Numbered from the stretch's first letter, positions 18,217 to 28,344 are shown. The stretch is DNA of 64,000 nt from Spirirestis rafaelensis WJT71-NPBG6 (GCA_019359015.1 JAHHID010000014.1:44704-108703); one strand, 5' to 3'. The notes: generated from the sequence alone by a model not told the origin. Translations and numbers: made by a program.

Positions 18217-19117
18217 AAAATTAGCTATTGAAGCAGTTCGTCGGGGAGCGCAAGATTATTTAGTCAAGCGACATGTGAGTGTGGATGTGTTGGTGCGATC
18301 GCTATGTTATGCGATCGAGCGCAAGCAGGTTTTGGAAACATTACGCGCAGATAATCAGACTTTAGAAACCCGTGTTCAGGAACGAACAAACGAACTGGTG
18401 AAAGCTAAAGAAATCAACCAGTTCAAATCTGAATTTGTCTCTATGCTCTCTCACGACATCCGCAATCCTTTAAATACTATCCTCCTAGCTGCTGGATTGC
18501 TGCAAAATGATGACGACAAAGTAACTAAAGAGAAAAAACTCTCTCATTACCAGTTAATTCGCTCCGCTATCAAAAACATGGCGTATCTGTTAGATGAAGC
18601 TTCATTCATCGGCAAAGCTGATTCAGATAAGCTTGAATGTGAATTAATGGTGATGAATTTGTCAGCGTTTTGCCGTGAAATAGTTGCAGAAAATCAACTA
18701 GCTGCTGGCGAGAAACATGTTACTCTTATTTTTACAGTTCACGGCGAATTGGAAGAAGCTTTAGCGGATGAAAGTTTGCTGCGGCACATTTTGGGTAATT
18801 TACTTAACAATGCTATTAAATATTCACTACCGAGCGGCACAGTTCTGTTTGAATTAATTCGTCAGGAAAAAACAGTACTTTTCCGCATTCAAGACTCTGG
18901 AATTGGCATTCCTAAAGAAGACCAAAAGCAACTTTTTCAGCCTTTCCATCGAGCTGATAATGTTGGTAAAATTCCTGGCACTGGTTTGGGATTAGCGATT
19001 GTGAAAAAGTGTGTAGACAGACATAAAGGTGAGATTTTAGTCAGTAGTCAAGAGGGAGTAGGCACGACTTTTACTGTCACCTTACCCTTTATAACTGCTG
19101 AAGCTATTAACAGTTAA
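18212..19117 (+). pseudogene. Histidine kinase with truncated receiver (5' part deleted)
   Basis: The frame opens at the deletion joint (18212) with the last helix of a receiver (AIEAVRRGAQDYLVK). A short linker and coiled coil follow (ETRVQERTNELVKAKE), then HisKA with SMLSHDIRNPLNTI (phospho-acceptor His) and a complete ATPase domain (NLLNNAIKY, DSGIGIPKED, GTGLGLAIVKKC). The longest start is GTG 18275, giving 280 aa: a kinase core without its input domain. It could still be translated and phosphorylate partners, so the pseudogene label applies to the original hybrid protein. In intact loci this arrangement is phytochrome - rcp - receiver-kinase. Confidence 0.75.
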
Positions 19118-19143
19118 CTTATTTACTGACATTTATTAAGCAT

Positions 19144-19272
19144 TCATTCAGCAGATTCTTTAAGGTTAAAATCAACGCCTTCATAGATATCAGCGATCGC
19201 TATTTCCAAATCAACAGAGGAAAAAGCAATCTTTGCATCCTCTGGGGTGTAATAACGCTGTTGAGTTTGCAT
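19144..19272 (-). CDS. 42-residue conserved-looking peptide
   Basis: ATG 19272 to stop 19144, preceded by AAGAGGTAGAGAAA, a good ribosome-binding site. Sequence starts MQTQQRYYTPEDAKIAFS, contains SVDLEIAIADIYEG and is acidic at its end; no hydrophobic segment. It lies 32 bp downstream of trmB on the same strand and may be its operon partner. Family not recognised. Confidence 0.55.
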   Translation of the reverse strand: MQTQQRYYTPEDAKIAFSSVDLEIAIADIYEGVDFNLKESAE

Positions 19273-19304
19273 TTTCTCTACCTCTTAACCTTTAGCTTAG
19301 TAAG

Positions 19305-19988
19305 TTACAAATCGCGCTGTACGGGTAGGGTATCCCCGTCCTTCCCAACTCTTGTAAACAAAGCGCGATAAACAGGTTCACCCCGCGACAGCACATATTC
19401 TTCCCGTTCCGTAGAGACTGGTAGCGGGTTTTCAGCTAGCCATTCACCATCGCCAAGTCTGACAAAAGCTGGATTTTCGGTAAAGCGATCGCACATTTCC
19501 TCAGCCACAAACTTAATATCCGATTGCAAAAATACCGTTCCCCCTGGTGCAAGATAATTCGCCAATTCTGCGACTAATTCCGGTTGCACAACTCGCCGTT
19601 TAGCGTGACGGTTTTTAAACCACGGATCGGGAAATTGAATAGTGACGCGCTCTAAACTTTTATTAGGCAGAGAAGAGAAAAGCGATTGAGCGGAATTATT
19701 TACATTACAAAATAAATAATGCACATTAGTTAAACCCAACTCATCACGCAATTTATTCGCGTCAATTACCAAAGCTTCGCGAATTTCCAAACCGAGAAAA
19801 TTCCAGTTTGTTTCTAACTGCGCCATACTCAACAAAAACCGCCCCCGCGCAGATCCAATATCTAAATGAAGCGGTTGGTTTAGCTGGGCATAAACTTTTT
19901 CCCATTCTACGGGACTCAGTGGTGTTTGATACTTCTTTGCTAGTGGGTTTACATGTTGACGGACTCGTCGGACTCGCACAGATGTCAA
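19305..19988 (-). CDS. trmB: tRNA (guanine-N7-)-methyltransferase
   Basis: 227 aa SAM-dependent enzyme that methylates G46 in the variable loop of tRNAs. SAM motif LDIGSARGRFLL at about 42-53; LGLEIREALV follows; catalytic/tRNA-binding segment QFPDPWFKNRHAKRRV in the middle. Length is typical. The start is TTG 19988, because AAGGAGAG lies 8 nt upstream; an internal GTG four codons later is possible. Cytosolic. Followed by a small ORF. Confidence 0.93.
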   Translation of the reverse strand: MTSVRVRRVRQHVNPLAKKYQTPLSPVEWEKVYAQLNQPLHLDIGSARGRFLLSMAQLETNWNFLGLEIREALVIDANKLRDELGLTNVHYLFCNVNNSAQSLFSSLPNKSLERVTIQFPDPWFKNRHAKRRVVQPELVAELANYLAPGGTVFLQSDIKFVAEEMCDRFTENPAFVRLGDGEWLAENPLPVSTEREEYVLSRGEPVYRALFTRVGKDGDTLPVQRDL

Positions 19989-20313
19989 AATAAACTCTCC
20001 TTTAATTTAAGATATTAAAATAATACTTAAGGATGAAAAATTAATAATATCTTATTTCTTTAGACATAGTTAGCGGTTAGTAGAACAATCAACACCCAGT
20101 AATTAATAACTAACAATCACCAATTACACGAGCGCGAGCGTCACTTTGCTTATGCCGGGAAACTTCTCCATTACAAGTGGCTCACCAATTATGAATTACT
20201 TTATTTGTATATAAATATTAAGTGGGATCGCTTCCACGCAGCTAGACAAAGCAAAGGTTATACTCTTCTCAAAAGAGCTTTTTTACTTTGTTTTTAACAT
20301 TCTCCTTACCTCA

Positions 20314-21414
20314 ATGACTCTAAATTTTCGTTTTGCCGTAGTCAGCGACTTACACCTTGCCCTTCCCCACACAATTTGGAATCATCCCAGCCGTTTTCAT
20401 TTGGTGGAAGTTAGCATCCCGGCGTTTGAAAGTGTATTAGAACACTTAACACAACTGAATTTAGATTTCCTCTTACTTCCAGGAGATTTAACCCAACACG
20501 GCGAACCAGAAAATCATATTTGGTTACAAAAACGTTTGGCTAAATTACCTTTTCCAGTCTACGTTGTTCCTGGCAATCATGATGTTCCTGTCGTCACCGC
20601 AGATGAACAATCAATTAGTTTTGCCGATTTTCCACTTTATTATCGCAAGTTTGGTTATGACGATCCTGAGCAACTTTACTACACTTGTGAGTTGCTACCT
20701 GGAGTTAGGCTCATTGGTTTGAATTCTAACTTTTTTAATGACCAAGGTCAGCAGGTAGGGCGTTTAGATATCCAACAACTAAATTGGTTAGAAGACGTCT
20801 TAGCAGCAGCAAATGATGAATTAGTATTGGTGATGGTGCATCACAATGTTGTTGAGCATTTGCCTAACCAATCGCGTCACCCAATGGCAAATCGCTATAT
20901 GTTGGAAAATGCCCCACAACTGTTACAGATACTAAAGCGCTACAAAGTCAGTTTAGTATTTACAGGACATTTGCACGTTCAGGATGTTGCTTACTCAGAA
21001 GGTGTATACGATATTACCACAGGTTCTTTGGTCAGCTATCCTCATCCTTATCGGGTATTAGAGTTTCATCGGGATAATCACGGTAGAGATTGGTTGCAAA
21101 TTTCCTCGCATCGGGTGGAATCAGTACCGGATTTCCCGAAATTGCAACAAACCTCACGAAAATGGATGGGCGATCGCTCTCTTCCCTTTTTACTCAAACT
21201 GCTGACTCTGCCTCCCTTAAACTTACCATCAACGCAGGCAGAAGAACTAGCCCCCACTCTGCGAGACTTCTGGGCAAATATTGCCGGTGGGGATGCTTTA
21301 TTTGACTACAACAATTTTCCACCAGAAGTAAGTCGCTACTTTCAGAAATATGGCGCGATCGCCACTTCTGGCACACCCACCCTTATAGATAACAACAGCA
21401 CCCTATTGCTTTAA
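20314..21414 (+). CDS. Calcineurin-like metallophosphoesterase
   Basis: 366 aa. All signature blocks of the metallophosphoesterase fold are present: DLHLALPH, PGDLTQHG, GNHDVP, MVHHNVVEH and FTGHLHVQD, which bind a two-metal centre. The last ~100 residues are a separate tail with no known motif. No signal peptide, so probably cytosolic. Substrate cannot be read from sequence (cyclic nucleotides, phosphoproteins and other phosphodiesters are known for the family). Confidence 0.88.
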   Translation: MTLNFRFAVVSDLHLALPHTIWNHPSRFHLVEVSIPAFESVLEHLTQLNLDFLLLPGDLTQHGEPENHIWLQKRLAKLPFPVYVVPGNHDVPVVTADEQSISFADFPLYYRKFGYDDPEQLYYTCELLPGVRLIGLNSNFFNDQGQQVGRLDIQQLNWLEDVLAAANDELVLVMVHHNVVEHLPNQSRHPMANRYMLENAPQLLQILKRYKVSLVFTGHLHVQDVAYSEGVYDITTGSLVSYPHPYRVLEFHRDNHGRDWLQISSHRVESVPDFPKLQQTSRKWMGDRSLPFLLKLLTLPPLNLPSTQAEELAPTLRDFWANIAGGDALFDYNNFPPEVSRYFQKYGAIATSGTPTLIDNNSTLLL

Positions 21415-21421
21415 GGGACTA

Positions 21422-21530
21422 GGGCATGGGGCATGGGGCATGGGGCATGGGGCATGGGGCAACCCCTAGAGGGGAATTCACGCATTCAAAACTCACGCAT
21501 TCAAAAAAAGAATCTTAATGCGTGAATTTT
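21422..21530. repeat. GGGCATG heptamer array and CACGCATTC repeats
   Basis: Five-plus copies of a 7-bp unit (21422-21460), then CCCCTAGAGGGG and TTCACGCATTCAAAA units in direct and inverted form. Short tandemly repeated repetitive DNA between convergent genes; related units lie in 17203-17462. Confidence 0.85.
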
Positions 21531-21537
21531 TGTGTCC

Positions 21538-22758
21538 CTAGTCCCCAGTACTCATTGCGCGGCAAATTCCAAACACTGAGGTGTAACCGTGGAGAAAAGT
21601 GCTACCAGCAACAGGACCAATTTCGCCACCGCAGAAAAATCCACCTATGGGAATATCGTTGAGGTAGCGGCTAAATAGCTGAGAATCAAAATTAGGTTTA
21701 CCGTAGAGTCCTTCACCTCGCCCTAAACATGAAAACATCAACGCTGCAACCGGAGAGGGTTCAGAAGCGCGTTGGTCTTGATACTGTTGTAGAAGTAATT
21801 CTAAATCCTCAGCAGAGGCTTCAGCATCGCGTAGCTGGAATTGCAAGCGCTGTCCCGGACGAACGCGATCGCCAATTGCGATCGCTCCTGCTGATGGATC
21901 TACTCCTAGAATACCGCGAATTAAAAAATCTCCCTGCTGCAAAGCCAACTTAAACTCATCCATTGCCACACCGACAAACAGCGAGTTTTGTGCCAGCATT
22001 CTATCTGTATCGCTCAGACTGCCGATCAAATCTCTTAACACTACCAGGGGCACTTGTTCATCGAGTTCGATGATGATGTTGCGATCGGCTTTTGTTACTT
22101 GTAAAGGCTTGCCAATCGGTCGGCATCCTTGCGCCACAATAGTTTCTAAAACAATATTACCAGTTAAAGCCAAGCCAACCGTTCCCTCACGATACAGGCG
22201 ATCGTTACAAAATAGCGCAATCCGACCATTCATACCACCGCCGCTAGCCTGTCCCCCCACCGTAACCGATCCCGGATAAGCAAAATCTAGCCCCTGCAAT
22301 AAATCATTGATTCCCGAAGAAAACGAACCAGACAGCAAGATAAACTGAGGTGTTTCAGATGAAGGTACACCCACCAAATCAACCCAAGCATTTGGCGGAC
22401 CATCCAAATCCGGTAATTCTTCAGCAACAATATGAAACGGTTGAATATTCACCCCAGGAAGGTGCGCCAAAGTAAGGCTAAGGGCTGGGGAAGCTTCTAA
22501 TTCTTGAGTTTCTCCGTCATCTGTCGTGCCAATGACACCGCCACCACTACAGCCAATTAACACACGTACTGAAAGTTTCTCAGCCAGCAAAGGCAAAAGC
22601 CGAGAATATTCGCTCATAAAAGCAGACGAAATGAAAACCAGCCCTAGATCCGCAGGCGCTGTTAACGACGAGACAGCCCGTTGTACCACATCTGCAACAG
22701 CTGCTTCCAAAGAAGGACGGGTTGACAGGGCATTTGCCCACTGCATTTGGTCTGCCAT
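21538..22758 (-). CDS. FIST N + FIST C domain sensory protein
   Basis: 406 aa. The N-terminal half (LGLVFISSAFMSEYSRLLP, GCSGGGVIG) and C-terminal half (NSLFVGVAMDEF, FSCLGRGEGLYG, GGFFCGGEIGP) match the FIST sensory domain, proposed to bind small ligands such as amino acids in signal-transduction proteins. It stands alone without a fused kinase, as is common in cyanobacteria. No signal peptide or helices. Start ATG 22758. Confidence 0.9.
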   Translation of the reverse strand: MADQMQWANALSTRPSLEAAVADVVQRAVSSLTAPADLGLVFISSAFMSEYSRLLPLLAEKLSVRVLIGCSGGGVIGTTDDGETQELEASPALSLTLAHLPGVNIQPFHIVAEELPDLDGPPNAWVDLVGVPSSETPQFILLSGSFSSGINDLLQGLDFAYPGSVTVGGQASGGGMNGRIALFCNDRLYREGTVGLALTGNIVLETIVAQGCRPIGKPLQVTKADRNIIIELDEQVPLVVLRDLIGSLSDTDRMLAQNSLFVGVAMDEFKLALQQGDFLIRGILGVDPSAGAIAIGDRVRPGQRLQFQLRDAEASAEDLELLLQQYQDQRASEPSPVAALMFSCLGRGEGLYGKPNFDSQLFSRYLNDIPIGGFFCGGEIGPVAGSTFLHGYTSVFGICRAMSTGD

Positions 22759-23329
22759 TAGTTTTCGGCTCTTTCTCTATTTAGGCTCTTTTGTTTCTTA
22801 TTTTGATTTTGGGGCACATTAATTGCATCCTACAATGAGATGATGCCACCTAATAGGGAATTGGTCATTGGGCATTGAATAAAAAGTTATTTGCATCTTG
22901 TCAGATGAGTGCATCTTTTTATAAAAGATTCTTTCTATGCCCTATGCCAGATGACACCAGGTGCGCGGTTGTCGGCACCGCGATAGCGCACTGCCGATGG
23001 CGGACACACTGCTCAAGTCGGGAAACCCTTCCTGTGCAGGTGTCCTCCCCTATGCCCGATGCCCACTTGGACGATGCCCCATTCCCATCCTCTACTATAT
23101 GCATTTAAGATATTGTATAATTCCTCTTTTGTAGTAAAAGCTCCGCAAAATCTTAAAATAGAAAGCTAAATCCAGTATGGATTGCGGAGTTTACTGTAGT
23201 AGTGCATTATTACGCTAAAACATTAACCTTAACAGCTAAGTGGCTAGCGTGGTGAGCAATAATCCAAAAAACCTGCAATTTTAAACTTTTTCTATACTGG
23301 TATTAAGAACACATAACGAGACTAAAGCA
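22759..23329. other. Gene-free spacer with a G+C-rich inserted block
   Basis: About 570 bp. 22930-23090 is richer in G+C than its surroundings and contains ATGCCC/GATGCC repeats of the same type as 21422-21460 and 36231-36450. Short ORFs on both strands read through it but have no protein-like composition. The cp12 promoter must lie in 23110-23329. Confidence 0.5.
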
Positions 23330-23575
23330 ATGACCAACATCTCAGAAACAGCTAAGTCCAACATCCAAGACCAAATACAAGAAGAGGTTGAGCAAGCTCG
23401 TACTGTCTGTGACGTTTCAGGCAGTAATTCCCCTGAATGTGCTGCTGCTTGGGATGCAGTAGAAGAACTGCAAGCCGAAGCCTCTCACAAACGGCAAAAC
23501 AAGAAGAAAAACTCTTTAGAGCAGTACTGCGATGACAACCCAGAGGCAATTGAGTGTCGAATTGACGACAACTAA
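23330..23575 (+). CDS. cp12: CP12 Calvin-cycle regulator
   Basis: 81 aa, intrinsically disordered redox switch that assembles GAPDH and phosphoribulokinase into an inactive complex in the dark. Both cysteine pairs are present (Cys27/Cys37 and Cys67/Cys76), as are the conserved AAAWDAVEELQAE core and the GAPDH-binding YCDDNPEAIECR tail. Length is standard. Monocistronic, with an intrinsic terminator directly after it. Confidence 0.95.
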   Translation: MTNISETAKSNIQDQIQEEVEQARTVCDVSGSNSPECAAAWDAVEELQAEASHKRQNKKKNSLEQYCDDNPEAIECRIDDN

Positions 23576-23583
23576 CAATTGAG

Positions 23584-23609
23584 AAAGAGCGAGCTTTTTC
23601 GCTCTTTGT
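23584..23609 (+). terminator. cp12 terminator hairpin
   Basis: AAAGAGCGA / TCGCTCTTT arms around a 6-nt T-rich loop, starting about 8 bp after the cp12 stop. Confidence 0.7.
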
Positions 23610-23958
23610 GGGCAAGCAACTGAGAACTGTATTACTTATATCTTGCACCTTCTTTGGCATTAGCGCCTAAAATCTGACTCTCTCCCCTATGAGCAAACTC
23701 CCCGCGATTAAAAAGTTTTTATATTCCTCACTCTCTAGTTCCTTAAGGTAGTAGAGAAATATCTAGACTTTACTTTTGAGGAATAATTTTGGGAGCGGGG
23801 AAAAGAAACGACAATGTGAAAGCAAATGGTGGGAGCGAGTTAAGAATTTAGCCGATTAATGTAATGAGAGCAAGCTCTCTCTTACACTGCTAGAAGTTTC
23901 TGCTAGACATTAAGTATAGGGTCTGCAAGTTGCTTGTTTTTTGTCAACTGAGAAAATT

Positions 23959-24555
23959 ATGGCTAATGAAGTTTGGTTTCGCCCGTTAGTGTGGATAGAC
24001 TACCGACTAGCGGTATTATTCACAGTAATTATTCCCCTAATTCTTCTAATTTGGGCGTTTGTGCAAAAAGCAGAAGCGATACAACGCTTGTTAATCATTT
24101 ACTGGCGAGTATCGAGTCTGTTGGCAATCTCACTTTATTTGATGATTGGTGGGTTTGGGGTAAGTTTTATCTCAAGTTTAATGGCTCGTATCTTGATTCC
24201 GATTTCGTTATGGTTCTGGATAGATCTCAACGATGAAATTGAATATCAGCAAAGTGGTATTTTAAAGCTGATTTTCACTTCTTGGCGTTGGGCTGTGAGT
24301 GTTTATTGTGCCTTAGGGGCACTTGCTACTCTACCTTTTTTGGGTTGTGCTTTTTCGGGAAATGCCTTCGCTACCCCGTATTGTCGCGTCTGGGCGGAAG
24401 CACCGTTATTGTTTAAAGACTATTTCCATTTCAATAGCAAGCCTGGATTTCTCGGCTTTCTCGGCATAGTTGGTTTAATAATTTATGTAGTTTGCTTAAG
24501 CTACTTTGTCTTAATTAAGCTAGGCAAGCAGGGGCGATCGGCTACACAACAATAA
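23959..24555 (+). CDS. DUF3177-family membrane protein
   Basis: 198 aa from ATG 23959 (MANEVWFRPLVWIDYRLA); a TTG six codons upstream is less likely. Five hydrophobic helices (about 15-33, 48-66, 68-85, 110-130 and 172-192). The sequence matches the cyanobacterium-specific DUF3177 family, unknown function, probably plasma or thylakoid membrane. A stem-loop follows at 24586. Confidence 0.85.
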   Translation: MANEVWFRPLVWIDYRLAVLFTVIIPLILLIWAFVQKAEAIQRLLIIYWRVSSLLAISLYLMIGGFGVSFISSLMARILIPISLWFWIDLNDEIEYQQSGILKLIFTSWRWAVSVYCALGALATLPFLGCAFSGNAFATPYCRVWAEAPLLFKDYFHFNSKPGFLGFLGIVGLIIYVVCLSYFVLIKLGKQGRSATQQ

Positions 24556-24585
24556 CGATTGTCTTAATCGGGGAAAAGCGCAAAG

Positions 24586-24614
24586 GGGGAAGGAGTAAGA
24601 AAAAATCCTTCCCC
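24586..24614 (+). terminator. Hairpin after DUF3177 gene
   Basis: GGGGAAGGA / TCCTTCCCC, 9-bp stem with an A-rich 11-nt loop. Confidence 0.65.
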
Positions 24615-24727
24615 ATTAAACAGATAACTGCAAGAAGTCTAATGAGTGGAAAAGGTCTAATCAAGAGTTATTTTTGACTTTTGACTTTTAATTTTGGACG
24701 ACTTTGTATGAATATCCATAACTTTGT

Positions 24728-25027
24728 ATGCAAAATTTTATCAGCAAGCGGCTGGAACAGTACACTACCAAGCGCCCCCAAGAAGTCTTAGTTGTAACGG
24801 CAGAAATTGCTGGTGAACAAGACAAAATTGTTATATTTAAAGGCTTTTCTAGTTCTTTGACGCGCTCAACTGCATTCGATGCGGATGTGCCTGTATTGCC
24901 AGATGAGGCAAACATTGAGAGTATCGACCGACTAGCGAGTCCTTACAATGCCCAAGCGCCTCGTTATATTGAACAAGGACTGTCTTGGGAAGCTATGCAA
25001 GTCCTCTTGTCAGAGATGGGAGTGTGA
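24728..25027 (+). CDS. DUF7734-like conserved cyanobacterial protein
   Basis: 99 aa, soluble. The order QNFISKRLEQYTTKRPQEVL ... IVIFKGFSSSLTRSTAFD ... LPDEANIESIDRLASPYN ... GLSWEAMQVLL matches a small protein family that I recall as conserved in cyanobacteria and plastids (DUF7734). Function unknown. Isolated; transcribed the same way as guaA but 500 bp upstream of it. Confidence 0.75.
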   Translation: MQNFISKRLEQYTTKRPQEVLVVTAEIAGEQDKIVIFKGFSSSLTRSTAFDADVPVLPDEANIESIDRLASPYNAQAPRYIEQGLSWEAMQVLLSEMGV

Positions 25028-25179
25028 AGGCTTTAGAGGGAGAATTTCTCTACTGCCATCGAAGCGTCAATTTCACAGTAAGCGATCGCGCCAAACACGA
25101 CTACACAGCAGCGATCAGGTAAATAAAGTTTCATTTAAGTGATCGCACCAAAGTGCTACAATAGTTTTATTTTATACAT

Positions 25180-25250
25180 TATAATACAAGCGTGATAGTG
25201 ACATAACCCTTGCTATCATTGGCTCTAATTTCTGCTTATGTGATCACGCT
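25180..25250 (+). promoter_or_regulatory. Candidate guaA promoter and leader hairpin
   Basis: TATAAT at 25180-25185 is followed by AGCGTGATAGTGACATAA (25189-25206), which can pair with TTATGTGATCACGCT (25236-25250). The GATCACGC-type palindromic core could equally be a protein-binding site. It lies about 285 bp before the guaA start. Confidence 0.4.
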
Positions 25251-25534
25251 GCTTATCATCAAAAGAAAAACTGCTTGTATCCAATTGACAAAATTATGTT
25301 AATTTATTATGAATAATCATACTAAATTCCAATCAAGTAATATTTTTTCTTTGTAGCCAATATACGTTAAATTTCTTTTCTTAATACCATTTGCCAATTT
25401 ATCACCAAGACAAACGAAAAGCAGAACGCGTTTGTTCCAGATTTTCTTACCTTAAAAGCCGATTTTTCCGCAAAAACCTCCCAGTTTAGACCATAGAGCC
25501 ACAATTTCTCCTTACATCTACCAGTTTTGCCATC

Positions 25535-27154
25535 ATGAATACAGCGGTGATACATACAGAACAAGCGCCTCAAAAAGCTAAGTCTTATGGGCGGCTTGAT
25601 CGGCAAATTATTTTAATTCTCGATTTCGGCTCTCAGTATTCTGAATTGATCGCCCGTCGCATCCGCGAGACACAAGTATACTCGGAAGTTGTTTCTTATC
25701 GCACCACAGCAGAACAGTTGCGCGAACTCGATCCCAAGGGAATAATCCTTTCCGGTGGACCAAGTTCAGTGTATGACAACTACGCTCCCCATTGTGACCC
25801 AGAAATTTGGAATTTAGGAATTCCCATTTTGGGTGTGTGCTATGGAATGCAATTGATGGTAAACCAGCTTGGTGGCGAAGTCTTAAAAGCTGACCGGGGT
25901 GAGTACGGCAAATCATCCTTATACATAGATGATCCCACAGATTTACTGACGAATGTCGAAGATGGCACAACTATGTGGATGAGCCACGGAGACTCAGTAA
26001 CGAAAATGCCACCGGGATTTGATTTGCTGGCACACACCGAAAATACACCCCGTGCAGCCATTGCCGACCACACGAAAAAACTTTACGGAGTTCAGTTTCA
26101 TCCAGAGGTGGTGCATTCCCAAGGGGGATTAGCATTAATACGTAATTTTGTATACCACATATGTGAGTGTGAACCGACTTGGACAACCGCCGCTTTTGTG
26201 GAAGAAGCAATTCGCGAAATTCGCGCCAAAGTAGGTGAAAAGCGAGTGCTGTTAGCGCTTTCTGGAGGCGTGGATTCTTCGACGCTGGCATTTTTGATGC
26301 ATAAAGCGATCGGCGATCAGCTGACTTGCGTGTTTATTGACCAAGGCTTTATGCGGAAGTTAGAGCCTGAGCGATTGCTGAAATTATTTAAAGAGCAGTT
26401 TCACATTCCGGTAGAGTACGTAAATGCACGCGATCGCTTCCTCAACGCTCTTAATGGTGTCACTGATCCCGAAGAAAAACGCCGTCGCATCGGACACGAA
26501 TTTATTCGCGAATTTGAAGAAACATCCAGACGCCTGGGTCATTTTGACTATCTAGCTCAAGGTACACTTTATCCAGATGTCATCGAATCCGCTGATACCA
26601 ACGTCGATCCACAAACAGGTGAACGGGTAGCAGTAAAAATTAAGAGCCATCACAACGTCGGTGGTTTACCCAAAGATTTGCGATTCAAACTCGTAGAACC
26701 GCTGCGGAAACTATTTAAAGATGAAGTCCGCAAAGTTGGGCGTTCTATTGGCTTACCAGAAGAAATTGTCCAACGCCATCCTTTCCCAGGTCCTGGTTTG
26801 GCGATTCGCATTATTGGTGAAGTTACTGCTGAACGGTTAAATATTTTGCGCGACGCTGATTTGATTGTGCGCCAAGAAATTAACCAACGCGGCTTGTATC
26901 ATGATTACTGGCAAACGTTTGCCGTATTGCTACCAATCAAGAGTGTCGGGGTAATGGGCGATCAGCGTACTTATGCTTACCCGATTGTCTTGCGGATTGT
27001 ACAAAGTGAAGATGGTATGACAGCTGATTGGGCGCGTGTACCTTACGATGTGTTGGAAGCGATTTCTAACCGAATTGTAAATGAGGTAAAAGGCGTTAAT
27101 CGCGTGGTTTATGACATCACATCAAAGCCACCTGGAACCATCGAGTGGGAATAG
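25535..27154 (+). CDS. guaA: GMP synthase (glutamine-hydrolysing)
   Basis: 539 aa. Converts XMP to GMP. N-terminal class I glutamine amidotransferase with nucleophile Cys in GVCYGMQLM and His-Glu in [12 protein letters not shown]-pyrophosphatase domain with the P-loop [12 protein letters not shown]-terminal dimerisation/XMP-binding domain ending [15 protein letters not shown], the invariant tail. Complete and cytosolic. Start ATG 25535; the first 25 residues ([14 protein letters not shown]) are a normal variable leader. Confidence 0.97.
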   Translation: MNTAVIHTEQAPQKAKSYGRLDRQIILILDFGSQYSELIARRIRETQVYSEVVSYRTTAEQLRELDPKGIILSGGPSSVYDNYAPHCDPEIWNLGIPILGVCYGMQLMVNQLGGEVLKADRGEYGKSSLYIDDPTDLLTNVEDGTTMWMSHGDSVTKMPPGFDLLAHTENTPRAAIADHTKKLYGVQFHPEVVHSQGGLALIRNFVYHICECEPTWTTAAFVEEAIREIRAKVGEKRVLLALSGGVDSSTLAFLMHKAIGDQLTCVFIDQGFMRKLEPERLLKLFKEQFHIPVEYVNARDRFLNALNGVTDPEEKRRRIGHEFIREFEETSRRLGHFDYLAQGTLYPDVIESADTNVDPQTGERVAVKIKSHHNVGGLPKDLRFKLVEPLRKLFKDEVRKVGRSIGLPEEIVQRHPFPGPGLAIRIIGEVTAERLNILRDADLIVRQEINQRGLYHDYWQTFAVLLPIKSVGVMGDQRTYAYPIVLRIVQSEDGMTADWARVPYDVLEAISNRIVNEVKGVNRVVYDITSKPPGTIEWE

Positions 27155-27297
27155 TAAAGAATTCAGGAGGCAGAATTGTCGCATGTTTGGGCAAATTTGG
27201 GTTCTTCGCACCTTGGTAAAGTAGAAGTTATGACTTAAAAAAAGGGCGTTGCATATTTCTAGGATGATGAATGCAATATAGGTCAAAAATTCAACAT

Positions 27298-27332
27298 ATT
27301 GTAAAGACGTTTCGGCGAAACGTCTCTACAAT
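27298..27332. repeat. Dispersed palindrome, family A (second copy)
   Basis: TTGTAAAGACGTTTCG paired with CGAAACGTCTCTACAA; related to 570-601. Lies between convergent guaA and the CDF transporter gene. A GACTCCTGACT-type tandem repeat follows at about 27388-27425. Confidence 0.75.
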
Positions 27333-27456
27333 TCATTCCACGGTTATGCAATGCAAAAAAAAGGTTTTGATGAGTGCGTATTTTCTTCTCCTGACTTCTG
27401 ACTCCTGACTTGTGACTCTCGACTCCTTGTTAGTAAATTTTTATCTCAATTTGCGC

Positions 27457-28344
27457 TCAAAAGCTAATTCGCTCAGATTTGTAAGTCGGTGGTTCGACGT
27501 GAATTAAAATCCTGACTGGGCTGAAACGTTGTTCTAAACGCCTTTCTACTTCTTCGGTGATGTGGTGTGCGGTTTCAACGTCTGGGGAATCTACGATTAA
27601 ATGCATTTCGATGAAGATTTGGCGACCGAGAACACCGCGAGAGGCGATATCGTGACAGTTAAGGACACCAGGGACAGAAAGCGGGACATCATAAATTGCT
27701 TCGGGTGCGATCGCCATTTCATCCACCAGCCAAGGTAAATTCTCTTTTAAAACTGACCAGCCACTCCAAAATACCAACAAAGCGACGGGAAAGGCTAAAA
27801 CCAAATCTAGCCATTGATAACCTAACCAAACGCCAATCAAACCACCTATCACACTAATTGTTACCCAAACATCGCTCATGGTATGTTTGGCATCGGCAAT
27901 CAAAATTGGGCTGCCTACCCGTTTACCCACACGGCGTTCATAAAATGCCACGAAAATATTCACGCCCAGTACAAGCAGTAATAACCACAATTCAGGTGGT
28001 GATATTTTTACTAAGTTTCTACCTTTAAGAATTCCTTCGACTGCACCTTGGAGAATTTCAAAGCAGGCTATTCCGAGAAAAGCGGAAATTCCTAAAGCGC
28101 CCACAGCTTCAAATTTTAGATGTCCGTAGGGATGTTCGCGATCGGGTTTTGGGGAAGAAAACCTACTGGCAATCAATCCTAAAATGTTGTTAGCACTATC
28201 GGTAACGCTATGCAAAGCATCAGCTAGCAAACTGAGAGAACCTGTCAACGTTCCGACTACTGCTTTCAACGTCATGACAAACAAGTTTAGTAGTAGGGTG
28301 ATAATTAACACCCTTCGCACCGTGGCACGATTATCGTATGTCAT
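27457..28344 (-). CDS. Cation diffusion facilitator (CDF) transporter
   Basis: 295 aa inner-membrane proton antiporter exporting divalent metals (Zn, Fe, Mn, Co or Cd). Six predicted helices. Metal site motifs Asp42-x2-His45-x3-Asp49 in ADALHSVTDS and DAKHTMSD on the fifth helix. The cytoplasmic C-terminal ferredoxin-like domain (about 205-290) includes HDIASRGVLGRQIFIEMHL and ends HVEPP. Specificity cannot be set from the motif alone. Monocistronic. Confidence 0.9.
   Translation of the reverse strand: MTYDNRATVRRVLIITLLLNLFVMTLKAVVGTLTGSLSLLADALHSVTDSANNILGLIASRFSSPKPDREHPYGHLKFEAVGALGISAFLGIACFEILQGAVEGILKGRNLVKISPPELWLLLLVLGVNIFVAFYERRVGKRVGSPILIADAKHTMSDVWVTISVIGGLIGVWLGYQWLDLVLAFPVALLVFWSGWSVLKENLPWLVDEMAIAPEAIYDVPLSVPGVLNCHDIASRGVLGRQIFIEMHLIVDSPDVETAHHITEEVERRLEQRFSPVRILIHVEPPTYKSERISF

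Noticed and set aside
21422..21460. GGGCATG array as a possible CRISPR
   Set aside because: 7-bp units in direct tandem without spacers: short tandemly repeated DNA.
22875..23108. Overlapping ORFs on both strands in a G+C-rich block
   Set aside because: Open only because of repetitive ATGCCC-type sequence; no protein-like composition.
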